From positions 434,001 through 498,000 of the forward strand of contig JADJSA010000002.1 in NCBI GenBank assembly GCA_016711925.1: a DNA stretch of 64,000 bases. Direction: 5' to 3'. The notes under the pieces are model-generated. The model searched no databases, was not told where the DNA came from, and saw only the letters and a list, made by a program, of their open reading frames with translations. A program made the translations under genes and the position numbers. The DNA is from Candidatus Methylophosphatis haderslevensis (GTDB lineage Bacteria > Pseudomonadota > Gammaproteobacteria > Burkholderiales > Rhodocyclaceae). How positions within the stretch are numbered: the first letter of the stretch is position 1; every line of letters begins with the position of its first letter. Shown here one piece after another: positions 26,923 through 36,177 of this stretch.

Positions 26923-27725
26923 TTGCTGCTCCTATGGCTGGGCGTCGGCCGGTTGCTTCGGGCGAGCGCTTTGCTCCCACTGGTGCGCGCCGGCTGTCGC
27001 AACGGCGCGTCGTTGATTCGATTCATGGCCGGCGCTGCCGCCGGCGCAGCGGACTTGGCAATCTCAGCCGGTCTGCCGGCCAGCGGGGCCCGCAGCCCGC
27101 CGAGAAGGAAGCTCATCAGGCGCGGGGCGATGGCGCGCGGATCGTCCTCGCCGCTCAGGCCGGTCGCCAGCCGCAGCGCATCGGTGCCGGCCAATGCATA
27201 GGACATCGCGCCAAGCATGAAGTGCAGGCGCCAGATGATTTCCTCGTGCGGCACTTTGGGCAGCGCGGCGAACAGCGCGTCCTTGAAGCGCTCCATCACT
27301 TCCTGGTATTCGGCGGCGATAAAGGTGCGGATGAACTGGTTCGGATCGGTCATCGTGCGCCCGAGCAGGCGCATGAACTCGAAGCCGCCCTGATCGCGAT
27401 CGGCCGCCAGCATCAGCGCGGTGCCGAAAAAGGCTTCGAGCACCTGCCGCGGTTTGAGCGGGCCGCCGCCGGCCTCGCGCTCCAGACGATCCAGTTCGGC
27501 CAGACGCATCTCGTTGAGCCGCGCCAGGCCGCGCCGGAACACCGCTTCGATCAGCGCATCCTTGGAGCCGAAGTGGTAATGCGCGGCGGCGATATTGGCG
27601 TTGGCCCGCGCCGTGATCATGCGCAGCGATGTCGCTTCCAGCCCGTGGCGCACGAACAGTCCCTGCGCCGCATCGAGAATGCGGCTGCGGGTATCGGCTT
27701 CGGGTCGGCTGACTTCGAGATCCAT
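26919..27725 (-). CDS. TetR-family regulator of the fatty-acid degradation operon
   Basis: A 268-residue repressor. The N-terminal helix-turn-helix (SRILDAAQGLFVRHGLEATS, then IAAAHYHFGSKDALIEAVF) is typical of TetR. A C-terminal ligand domain follows, then a basic Pro/Ala-rich tail of about 50 residues that looks disordered. It is first in the operon with fadE (ATGA overlap). A perfect 20-bp palindrome ends 11 bases before its start codon. By analogy with PsrA and FadR-type TetR proteins it probably senses acyl-CoA or fatty acid and represses its own operon. That role is inferred from context. Confidence 0.9.
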   Translation of the reverse strand: MDLEVSRPEADTRSRILDAAQGLFVRHGLEATSLRMITARANANIAAAHYHFGSKDALIEAVFRRGLARLNEMRLAELDRLEREAGGGPLKPRQVLEAFFGTALMLAADRDQGGFEFMRLLGRTMTDPNQFIRTFIAAEYQEVMERFKDALFAALPKVPHEEIIWRLHFMLGAMSYALAGTDALRLATGLSGEDDPRAIAPRLMSFLLGGLRAPLAGRPAEIAKSAAPAAAPAMNRINDAPLRQPARTSGSKALARSNRPTPSHRSSK

Positions 27726-27735
27726 CGTGCGCTCA

Positions 27736-27755
27736 ATTCAAACGGGTGTTTGAAT
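27736..27755. promoter_or_regulatory. PsrA-like operator upstream of the TetR gene
   Basis: Perfect inverted repeat ATTCAAAC-GGGT-GTTTGAAT, 10 bases before the TetR start codon. Its core CAAAC-N4-GTTTG fits the published PsrA-type consensus (G/C)AAAC(N2-4)GTTT(G/C). It is probably the autoregulatory site controlling TetR-fadE and the genes behind them. No second copy was found before fadL or the other beta-oxidation operon. Confidence 0.7.
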
Positions 27756-27791
27756 ACTGGCGGCAGAGAGCACGGGCTGTCAACCGGTTCG

Positions 27792-27809
27792 CTAGAGGCC
27801 GGGCTCTAG
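27792..27809 (-). terminator. hairpin downstream of the methyltransferase gene
   Basis: CTAGAG and CTCTAG form a 6-bp stem around GCCGGG, 80 bases after the methyltransferase stop. There is no U-run; weak evidence. Confidence 0.3.
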
Positions 27810-27888
27810 AAACGCGCCGGGTGGCGGCGGCAATCCGCGCGTCATGGTGCCGGCCGACTGCGCTGTTGCATTGCAGCAGCAGCGTTGG

Positions 27889-28845
27889 TCAGGCCGGTTG
27901 GTCGCGCACCCTGACGTGGCTCAGCCAGGCGAAGCGGCTCGGTCGCAAGCCGTCGCTGCGGCCGGCAAAATAGCGCCGCTCCAGCTTGTCAGGCGAAGCG
28001 CTCTCGATCAGTTCCAGTCCCAATGCGGATATGCGTTCGGCCAGTTGCGCCGGCAGGAAACTGGCGACGAACGGCTCGCCACGCCGGGCCGCAAGCCGCT
28101 TCAGGGCCGCCAGCTCGGCGCGGTCGCGCGCTCCGAGCGAGGCCTCGGGCACGCAGAAGTCGAACACCAGTTCACTGCCGGGCGCCGCGCATTCAGCGAT
28201 CGACCGCAGGGTGGCGAAGGTCGCTTCTTCGGTCAGATAGAAGGTGGTGCCCAGCCACGACAGGAAGCTGGGCTGGTGCGGGTCGAAGCGCGACGCCTGC
28301 AGGGCGTCGCCGACGGACTGGCGCTCGAAATTGGCCTCGACGAACTCGACGTTGCGCGGCTCCTTGCCAATGCGCGCGAGCAACCTGCGCTTGAGCTGCT
28401 GCGAGGCCGGATGGTCGAGCTCGAAAATCGCGAGCTTGTCGGCCAGCCCGGGCTGGCGCAGCGCGAACGTATCGAGACCGGCGCCGACGATCACGTACTG
28501 GCGCACGCCGCGGGCGATCGCCGCGTGCAGCGCGTCTTCGCTGAAGCGCGAACGCGCAACCACCTGGCCGTAGACCGGGCGCATCACGCCGAGCAGCTTG
28601 CGCAGGATCAGCCAATCGAGGAACCGGTTGGCGACGACCCAGCGCCAATGCCCGTACAGCATGTCGAACGCAAAGGCGTCGTCGAACACCAGCGGTGAGT
28701 CGTAGCGCTGATGGGTCGCGCGGGCGATCGCCGCCCCAAGTGCCATGCGGCTTGCCCGCGCCGAGCCGCGTGACACCGTTGCCGCCGCGCCGCGAGCGGG
28801 TTCATCGCGGGAAGGGGCATCCGGCATCTTCGAGGCTCTGATCAT
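27889..28845 (-). CDS. class I SAM-dependent methyltransferase, TIGR00027 / leucine carboxyl methyltransferase-like
   Basis: A 318-residue protein with the TIGR00027 landmarks. These are the N-terminal 'SRASRMALGAAIARATHQRYD' type segment, VVARSRFSEDAL, the SAM-binding motif YVIVGAGLDTFALRQPG, an acidic FELDHPASQQLKR segment and FLSWLGTTFYLTEEA. The family belongs to the LCMT superfamily and is abundant in actinobacteria and some proteobacteria, with small-molecule O-methylation assumed but rarely shown. The gene diverges from the ABC exporter. No target can be inferred from the neighbours. Confidence 0.85.
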   Translation of the reverse strand: MIRASKMPDAPSRDEPARGAAATVSRGSARASRMALGAAIARATHQRYDSPLVFDDAFAFDMLYGHWRWVVANRFLDWLILRKLLGVMRPVYGQVVARSRFSEDALHAAIARGVRQYVIVGAGLDTFALRQPGLADKLAIFELDHPASQQLKRRLLARIGKEPRNVEFVEANFERQSVGDALQASRFDPHQPSFLSWLGTTFYLTEEATFATLRSIAECAAPGSELVFDFCVPEASLGARDRAELAALKRLAARRGEPFVASFLPAQLAERISALGLELIESASPDKLERRYFAGRSDGLRPSRFAWLSHVRVRDQPA

Positions 28846-28950
28846 CGAATGAGCATAGATGGCGAGCCTGCGGCGGACAATAAGACGAAAGGCCTACCGC
28901 GCGGCGCCGACGTGCGGTCGCGGGTGCCGCTGCACACGTACAATCGGGCA

Positions 28951-30819
28951 ATGAGACGTCACGCCACCGCCCTGCCGGGCCCGCAGCCGGCCCAACGCCG
29001 CGACTGGCAAACCGTACGCACGCTGTTTCCCTACCTCTGGGCCTACCGCGGCCGCGTGCTGTTCGCGCTCGGCTGCCTGATCTGCGCCAAGCTCGCCAAC
29101 GTCGGCGTACCGATGATTTTCAAGCAGTTGATCGACAGCCTCGCGATCACGCCCGCGCAGGCGGTCATCGTGGTGCCGGCGGCGCTGCTGCTGGCCTATG
29201 GCGTGCTGCGCTTTTCCACCTCGCTGTTTACCGAACTGCGCGAACTGGTGTTTGCGCGCGTGACGCAGCAGGCGGTGCGTAACATATCGTTACAGGTCTT
29301 TCGCCACCTGCATTCGCTGTCGCTGCGCTTTCACCTCGAACGGCAGACCGGCGGCCTGACGCGCGACATCGAGCGCGGCACGCGCTCGATCGGCTCGCTG
29401 ATCTCGTACACGCTGTATTCGATTCTGCCGACGCTGATCGAAATCAGTTTGGTGCTGGGCATCCTGTTCGCCAAGTACGAGCCGAGTTTCGGACTCATCA
29501 CGCTGTGCGCGCTGGTTTTCTACATCACGTTCACGATTGTCGTGACCAACTGGCGCACCCATTTTCGGCGCACCGCCAACGAACTCGACTCGGCCGCCAA
29601 CTCGCGCGCGGTCGACAGCCTGATCAACTACGAGACGGTCAAGTACTTTAACAACGAGGAGTTCGAAGCGCAGCGCTACAACGCGCAGATGCAGTTGTGG
29701 GAGTCGGCGCAGGTCAAGAGCCAGATTTCCTTGTCATTCCTGAACATCGGCCAGGCGCTGGTGGTGGCGGCCGCCGTTACCGCGATGATGTGGCGCGCCA
29801 GCCTCGGCGTGGCCGGCGGCAGCATGAGCATCGGCGACATCGTGCTGGTCAACGCGTTCCTGATCCAGCTCTACATCCCGCTCAACTTCCTCGGCGTGAT
29901 CTACCGCGAAATCCGCCAGGCGCTGACCGACATCGAGCGCATGTTCACGCTGATGCGCGAGCATCGCGAAGTGTCCGACGCGCCCGATGCGGCGGCCCTG
30001 CCGCCCGGTCCGGCGCAGGTGGTTTTCGACTGTGTCGACTTTTCCTACGAGGCGAAGCGGCAGATTCTGTTCGGCGTGAACTTCGCGATCGAACCGGGCA
30101 GAACGCTGGCGGTGGTCGGCCACAGCGGCTCGGGCAAGAGCACGCTGGCGCGCCTGCTCTTCCGCTTCTATGACGTTGGCACGGCAGAGGGCGGCGGCGG
30201 CATCCGCATCAACGGCCGCGACATCCGCCGCATCACCCAGGCCAGCCTGCGCGCGGCGATCGGCATCGTCCCGCAGGACACGGTGCTGTTCAACGACAGC
30301 ATCTACTACAACATTCTCTACGGCCGGCCCGACGCACCGCGCGACCAGGTGATCGAGGCGGCGCGCGCCGCGCACCTGCACGACTTCATCGAGCGCCTGC
30401 CCGACGGCTATGACACCAAGGTCGGCGAACGCGGCCTCAAGCTGTCGGGCGGCGAGAAGCAGCGGGTCGCGATCGCCCGCGCGCTGCTCAAGAACCCGCC
30501 CATCCTGATCTTCGACGAAGCCACCTCGGCGCTCGACTCGAAGACCGAGAAGGCGATCCAGGCCGAACTGGAAACCGCCGCGCGCGGACGCACCACGCTG
30601 ATCATCGCCCACCGCCTGTCGACCGTGATGAATGCCGACGAAATCCTGGTGCTCGATGCCGGCCGGGTGACCGAGCGCGGCAGTCACCTGGCATTGCTGG
30701 CGGCCGGCGGCGCCTACGCGCAGATGTGGGCGCTGCAGCAGCAGGAGGATGGCGGTGCACTCTCCTCGCAGCCGCCTTCCGGCGACGCCCCCCGCCCGGA
30801 AAGCCGCGCCCCGCAATGA
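28951..30819 (+). CDS. ABC exporter, fused permease-ATPase of the Atm1/HMT1 type
   Basis: A 622-residue half-transporter with a six-helix membrane domain (about 25-320) and a C-terminal ATPase. The Walker A is GHSGSGKSTLARLLF, the signature LSGGEKQRVAIARALL and the Walker B ILIFDEATSALD, followed by a switch His in IIAHRLSTV. The conserved RHLHSLSLRFHLERQTGGLTRDIERG stretch and the NYETVKYFNNE motif match Atm1-type exporters, which export glutathione-linked sulfur or metal conjugates. A start at 28849 is possible but would leave no room for the divergent promoter, so 28951 (MRRHATALPG) is preferred. The C-terminus is a short disordered tail. Confidence 0.93.
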   Translation: MRRHATALPGPQPAQRRDWQTVRTLFPYLWAYRGRVLFALGCLICAKLANVGVPMIFKQLIDSLAITPAQAVIVVPAALLLAYGVLRFSTSLFTELRELVFARVTQQAVRNISLQVFRHLHSLSLRFHLERQTGGLTRDIERGTRSIGSLISYTLYSILPTLIEISLVLGILFAKYEPSFGLITLCALVFYITFTIVVTNWRTHFRRTANELDSAANSRAVDSLINYETVKYFNNEEFEAQRYNAQMQLWESAQVKSQISLSFLNIGQALVVAAAVTAMMWRASLGVAGGSMSIGDIVLVNAFLIQLYIPLNFLGVIYREIRQALTDIERMFTLMREHREVSDAPDAAALPPGPAQVVFDCVDFSYEAKRQILFGVNFAIEPGRTLAVVGHSGSGKSTLARLLFRFYDVGTAEGGGGIRINGRDIRRITQASLRAAIGIVPQDTVLFNDSIYYNILYGRPDAPRDQVIEAARAAHLHDFIERLPDGYDTKVGERGLKLSGGEKQRVAIARALLKNPPILIFDEATSALDSKTEKAIQAELETAARGRTTLIIAHRLSTVMNADEILVLDAGRVTERGSHLALLAAGGAYAQMWALQQQEDGGALSSQPPSGDAPRPESRAPQ

Positions 30820-31053
30820 TTCCAGGCACCCCTGCCCGGAGAGGCGCATGAAATGGCGCTCCGCGGCAGGGCATGCCGCAAAGCGCCATCTGGTGCGGAT
30901 CTCAGCCGCTATGTCTTGCGGTAGAGCCGCTGCTGAGGTCACCGGGCATTCCTCGACGGGACACGCCACATCGCGTCGCAAGTCGCGAAGCGCGCCGTCC
31001 GATGTCGCTCACCTTCGTCGGCTGCCATCTGTCAACGCTTGCGCGGAAATCAC

Positions 31054-31072
31054 GGCGGGCGTAATGTCCGCC
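31054..31072. promoter_or_regulatory. inverted repeat upstream of the methyltransferase-HNH gene
   Basis: GGCGG-N9-CCGCC lies 26 bases before the ATG of the methyltransferase, in the 279-bp gap after the ABC exporter. The centre GCGTAATGT could include a -10-like element. It is a candidate site for autoregulation by the N-terminal helix-turn-helix of the methyltransferase, as known for M.SsoII. This is an inference; GC-rich DNA makes such repeats common. Confidence 0.35.
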
Positions 31073-31098
31073 ATTATTCCCAGCGAAAGGGCGACCAA

Positions 31099-33162
31099 AT
31101 GGCTACCGTGCTCACGACCGGCGTCGATGCCGAGACTGTTCTGCAATACCTCGCAATCGCCCGCCAGCACCACTCTCAAGCGGCAATTGCGCGCCACCTC
31201 GGCGTCGATGCGCGCACCATCCGTCGCTGGGAGGCGCGGGAGGTCGAACCCAAAGCCTATGCCGGCCATGCATTGCGCCAGCTCATCCTGCCTTTCGGCA
31301 ACGCCCCGTCGGGTGACCCGGACTTTCGCTTCGTCGACTTGTTCGCCGGCATCGGCGGCATCCGTGCCGCGTTCGAGTGGATCGGCGGGCAGTGTGTGTT
31401 TACCAGCGAGTGGGACAGCTATGCGCAAAAAACCTACGCCGAGAACTTCCGCGACGGCCACCTGATCGCGGGCGACATTACCGAAGTCGACGCCGCCGAC
31501 GTGCCCGATCACGACGTGCTGCTCGCCGGGTTTCCCTGCCAGCCGTTTTCCATCGCCGGCGTGAGCAAGAAGAATGCGCTCGGCCGCGCCCATGGCTTCC
31601 ACGACGAAACGCAGGGCACGTTGTTCTTCGATGTCGCCCGCATCATCGAGACAAAGCGCCCGCGCGCCTTTCTGCTGGACAACGTCAAGAACCTGCTGTC
31701 GCACGACAAGGGCCGCACCTTCGACGTCATCCGCCGCACCCTGCAAGACGAACTCGGCTACCACATTCACTGCCGCGTCATCGACGGTGCCCACTTCGTG
31801 CCGCAGCACCGCGAGCGCCTCCTGATCGTGGGATTCCGCGAGCCGCTTGCCTTCGACTTTGACGCTCTGCCCCTCGATGGAAAGGGCAAGCATACGTTGC
31901 GCAGCGTGCTGCACCGGGTAGACGGCAGCGAGCCGCAACTGGAAGCCGATGGCGACAAGTACTTCGACCACGCCAGCGGGCGCGTGCAGCCGAAATACAC
32001 GCTCACCGACAAGCTGTGGACCTACCTGCAGAACTACGCCGACAAGCACCGCGCGGCAGGCAACGGCTTCGGTTTCGGTCTCGTGTATCCCGACAGCGTG
32101 GCGCGTACCCTCTCGGCGCGCTACTACAAGGACGGATCGGAAATTCTCGTCTGGCAAGGCGAGGGCATGAATCCGCGCCGCCTCACGCCGCGCGAATGCG
32201 CGCGGCTCATGGGTTTCCCGGATTCATTCCGCATTCCGGTTTCGGATACACGCGCGTATAAGCAGTTTTCTCAGGCAGCCGTCATGCCGATGATCGCAGC
32301 AGTCGCTACACTGATGGCTCCGCATTTGCAAAAGAGGGAGGCGGCGCCGACAGCTGAGTCTGGTCAAGTGCCGAAGGACATGGTGAGTTTAGGACGATGG
32401 ACAAGGGAGCAACTCAAACTGGCGTTTCACCTGTATTGCCAACTGCCGTTCGGTAGATTGCACCGAGGAAATCCGGAAATCATTCGCTTGGCCTCACTCA
32501 TCGGACGCACACCGTCGGCGGTCGCGATGAAGCTAGTCAACTTCGCCAGTCTAGACCCCGCCATAACCAGTACCGGACGTAAGGGCCTCGAAGGCGTATC
32601 GCGTCTCGATCGTGAAGTATGGGACGAGTTTCATGCCGATTGGGACCGGCTGGCAGTCGAATGCGAGATCTTGCGACGGAGTCTTGACGGCGCGACGCCG
32701 TTCAACGATGAAGCCGATGAACTGCTCATGCCTGATGACTTTTCGGGTGAAACTCGACAAGTCGTGGCAGAACAACGGATCAAGCAAACCTTTTTCCGTC
32801 GCGCCGTGTTGAGCAGTTACCGGGGCCGATGTTGCATGTCGGGACTATCCGAGCCACGGCTGCTGATAGCCAGCCACATCGTCCCGTGGAGTAAGGACAA
32901 AGCGAATCGACTCAATCCGAGTAACGGCTTGTGTCTCTCGGCGATTCACGACAGGGCATTCGACAAGGGGCTCATCACGCTTACCGATGACTTCAGAATC
33001 GTCATTTCGGAAGAGCTAAAGCGCCGCGACGAGGTGTTCGTCAAGGAAGTCATGGTCCCTCTTGAAGGCAAAACGATTGAACTACCGGAACGATTCTCCC
33101 CCAACTTAGATTTCGTTTTGCGACACCGCGCTGATGTGTTCATCGATAACCGCAGTTCGTAA
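31099..33162 (+). CDS. Dcm-like cytosine-C5 DNA methyltransferase fused to an HNH endonuclease
   Basis: One frame of 687 residues. Residues 27-50 form a helix-turn-helix (SQAAIARHLGVDARTIRRWE). Residues 76-410 are a C5-methyltransferase: motif I FVDLFAGIGGIR (78-89), motif IV GFPCQPF with Cys147, motif VI LLDNVKNL with Asp194 where Glu is usual, and QHRERLLIVGF. The recognition segment KHRAAGNGFGFGLVYP...TLSARYYKDGSEIL is close to Dcm/EcoRII enzymes, suggesting a CCWGG or CCNGG target. After a 17-residue linker, residues 428-687 match stand-alone HNH endonucleases: a WTREQLKLAF...IGRTPSAVAMKL domain, then an HNH core with His593, Asn609 and His617. The ATG at 31099 follows AAAGG. GC drops in the second half. 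A false fusion by an indel cannot be excluded. Confidence 0.85.
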   Translation: MATVLTTGVDAETVLQYLAIARQHHSQAAIARHLGVDARTIRRWEAREVEPKAYAGHALRQLILPFGNAPSGDPDFRFVDLFAGIGGIRAAFEWIGGQCVFTSEWDSYAQKTYAENFRDGHLIAGDITEVDAADVPDHDVLLAGFPCQPFSIAGVSKKNALGRAHGFHDETQGTLFFDVARIIETKRPRAFLLDNVKNLLSHDKGRTFDVIRRTLQDELGYHIHCRVIDGAHFVPQHRERLLIVGFREPLAFDFDALPLDGKGKHTLRSVLHRVDGSEPQLEADGDKYFDHASGRVQPKYTLTDKLWTYLQNYADKHRAAGNGFGFGLVYPDSVARTLSARYYKDGSEILVWQGEGMNPRRLTPRECARLMGFPDSFRIPVSDTRAYKQFSQAAVMPMIAAVATLMAPHLQKREAAPTAESGQVPKDMVSLGRWTREQLKLAFHLYCQLPFGRLHRGNPEIIRLASLIGRTPSAVAMKLVNFASLDPAITSTGRKGLEGVSRLDREVWDEFHADWDRLAVECEILRRSLDGATPFNDEADELLMPDDFSGETRQVVAEQRIKQTFFRRAVLSSYRGRCCMSGLSEPRLLIASHIVPWSKDKANRLNPSNGLCLSAIHDRAFDKGLITLTDDFRIVISEELKRRDEVFVKEVMVPLEGKTIELPERFSPNLDFVLRHRADVFIDNRSS

Positions 33163-33164
33163 GC

Positions 33165-33542
33165 ATGACTCTGCAAGACTACTCAGTGTTCGAGTATCTC
33201 TATCGCGACGCGAGCAACTACAAATCGTGGGGCGAGTTGCTGCTTGTTGGCCAATTGGGTGAGAAAGATCTAGCGCGGATTCGACATCGCTTTGAGGGCG
33301 GTATGTATTTCATCGCCGAGCAGCTCCGCGTTCCTACTCTCTACGAACAGCTTTGGGGATGTTGTGACGATGGCCCGTCCGACGACGATCATGTATGGCA
33401 CGAATTTCATGCAGTCAGGCCCGCCACGGATGCCGATCGGCTCCTGCTGCCTGTATGGGGCGACGCACGCGCCCTTGTGGGGGCGATCTGGAATGTGGAG
33501 CGCTGGAATGAGGCGCTGTCTCGCAATTGGGTGGCTTGGTGA
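33165..33542 (+). CDS. unrecognised 125-residue protein in the methyltransferase-HNH cassette
   Basis: Starts two bases after the stop of the methyltransferase-HNH gene, so it is almost certainly in the same operon. The protein is acidic, soluble and rich in aromatics (SVFEYLYRDASNYKSWGELL, then FEGGMYFIAEQLRVPTLYEQ). The central GPSDDDHVWHEFHAVRPATD segment, with clustered Asp and two His, could bind metal, but no catalytic motif is recognised. No signal peptide or membrane helix. Base composition is lower in GC than the chromosome. Possible roles include an immunity or modulator protein for the nuclease, or an independent passenger gene; none is shown. Confidence 0.7.
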   Translation: MTLQDYSVFEYLYRDASNYKSWGELLLVGQLGEKDLARIRHRFEGGMYFIAEQLRVPTLYEQLWGCCDDGPSDDDHVWHEFHAVRPATDADRLLLPVWGDARALVGAIWNVERWNEALSRNWVAW

Positions 33543-33559
33543 AGTTACAATCCGCCAGC

Positions 33560-33919
33560 ATGCCTGTCGTCTTGCACGAAGACGCGTTCTACGAGTATTT
33601 CGTGCCCTATCAGCATCCTGAAGCACGGCACAACGTGTGGGGAGGGCATGGTCTTGAGACTTTCGGCGAGGATATTCAGTTGGTTCGCAGGCTTGATCCA
33701 GAGTACGTGTGGACGGTCGTCGACGGCGAATCCGACCAGTGGATTACGCCGGGTGTGCGCTACGTGAATCGTATTTGCTATCTGGTTACCAAGAAGGCGC
33801 ACAACTGGCTCGACGTGGACTTTCGAGTTGCGCGCAACGCTCGATCATTGACTGCAATTGGTCTGCGACGTCAGATTCGAAAAATTAAGAGTTTGATGCT
33901 GGCCCTGCGGACCGACTGA
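33560..33919 (+). CDS. unrecognised ~119-residue protein, last gene of the cassette
   Basis: A soluble protein starting MPVVLHEDAFYEYFVPYQHP. It contains HNVWGGHGLETFGEDIQLVR and WTVVDGESDQWITPGVRYVN, and has a very basic C-terminus (RNARSLTAIGLRRQIRKIKS). An in-frame GTG at 33539 overlaps the previous stop as GTGA and would add seven residues, which suggests translational coupling. The ATG is chosen because the conserved-looking sequence begins there. I recognise no family. Low GC and tight spacing tie it to the two genes before it. The neighbour downstream (thiC) is convergent and host-like. Confidence 0.65.
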   Translation: MPVVLHEDAFYEYFVPYQHPEARHNVWGGHGLETFGEDIQLVRRLDPEYVWTVVDGESDQWITPGVRYVNRICYLVTKKAHNWLDVDFRVARNARSLTAIGLRRQIRKIKSLMLALRTD

Positions 33920-33944
33920 ACAAGCAGCGGCAACACAGCGGAAG

Positions 33945-33976
33945 CGGGGCGAATTCAGCTCTCGCTGGTCGCCCCG
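33945..33976 (-). terminator. hairpin after thiC
   Basis: CGGGGCGA and TCGCCCCG form an 8-bp stem with a 16-base loop between thiC and the convergent cassette. No U-run; a weak terminator candidate. Confidence 0.35.
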
Positions 33977-33985
33977 GTTCGCGGC

Positions 33986-35902
<1,917 letters not shown>

Positions 35903-35980
35903 GCCTACTCCTTGCGCAATGGCGTGTTTCGTGGGCGCGGCGGGGAGAAGGGCGGGATGGGACGCAAGTCCGATCGCTGC

Positions 35981-36068
35981 GCTTCCCTTCGCCGGCATTA
36001 CCCGGATCAGGTTCAAAGGGTCTTTCTCACCCGGCTGCGCCGATGCGGCACGACGCGCCAGGACCCCC
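35981..36068 (-). ncRNA. TPP riboswitch (THI element) in the thiC leader
   Basis: On the minus strand the leader reads GGGGGTCC at the 5' end, then GTGAGAAAGACCC, TTTGAACCTGATCCGGGTAA and TGCCGGCGAAGGGAA. These are the conserved blocks of the THI box, with GTGAGA in place of the usual CTGAGA. It ends about 80 bases before the thiC ATG. That leaves room for an expression platform that hides the AAGGAG ribosome-binding site when TPP is bound. Boundaries are accurate to a few bases. Confidence 0.95.
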
Positions 36069-36177
36069 AGGTCAGCTAACGAACCTTACTGCAAAGCGCG
36101 AGGACTGTAAATGTGAAACCCTGCTCGGGATTTTCTGCCGGGCTCCGCGCGGCGCGAGTTGGCGCGGCGCGTGCCGG

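Noticed and set aside
24358..27201. 947-codon plus-strand reading opposite fadE and TetR
   Set aside because: It mirrors well-recognised genes on the minus strand; the His/Arg/Gln-rich composition is typical of antisense of GC-rich codons and there is no domain.
33919..33985. attachment site or direct repeat at the end of the nuclease cassette
   Set aside because: No matching repeat found near the other edge (30820-31098) and no integrase or tRNA nearby.
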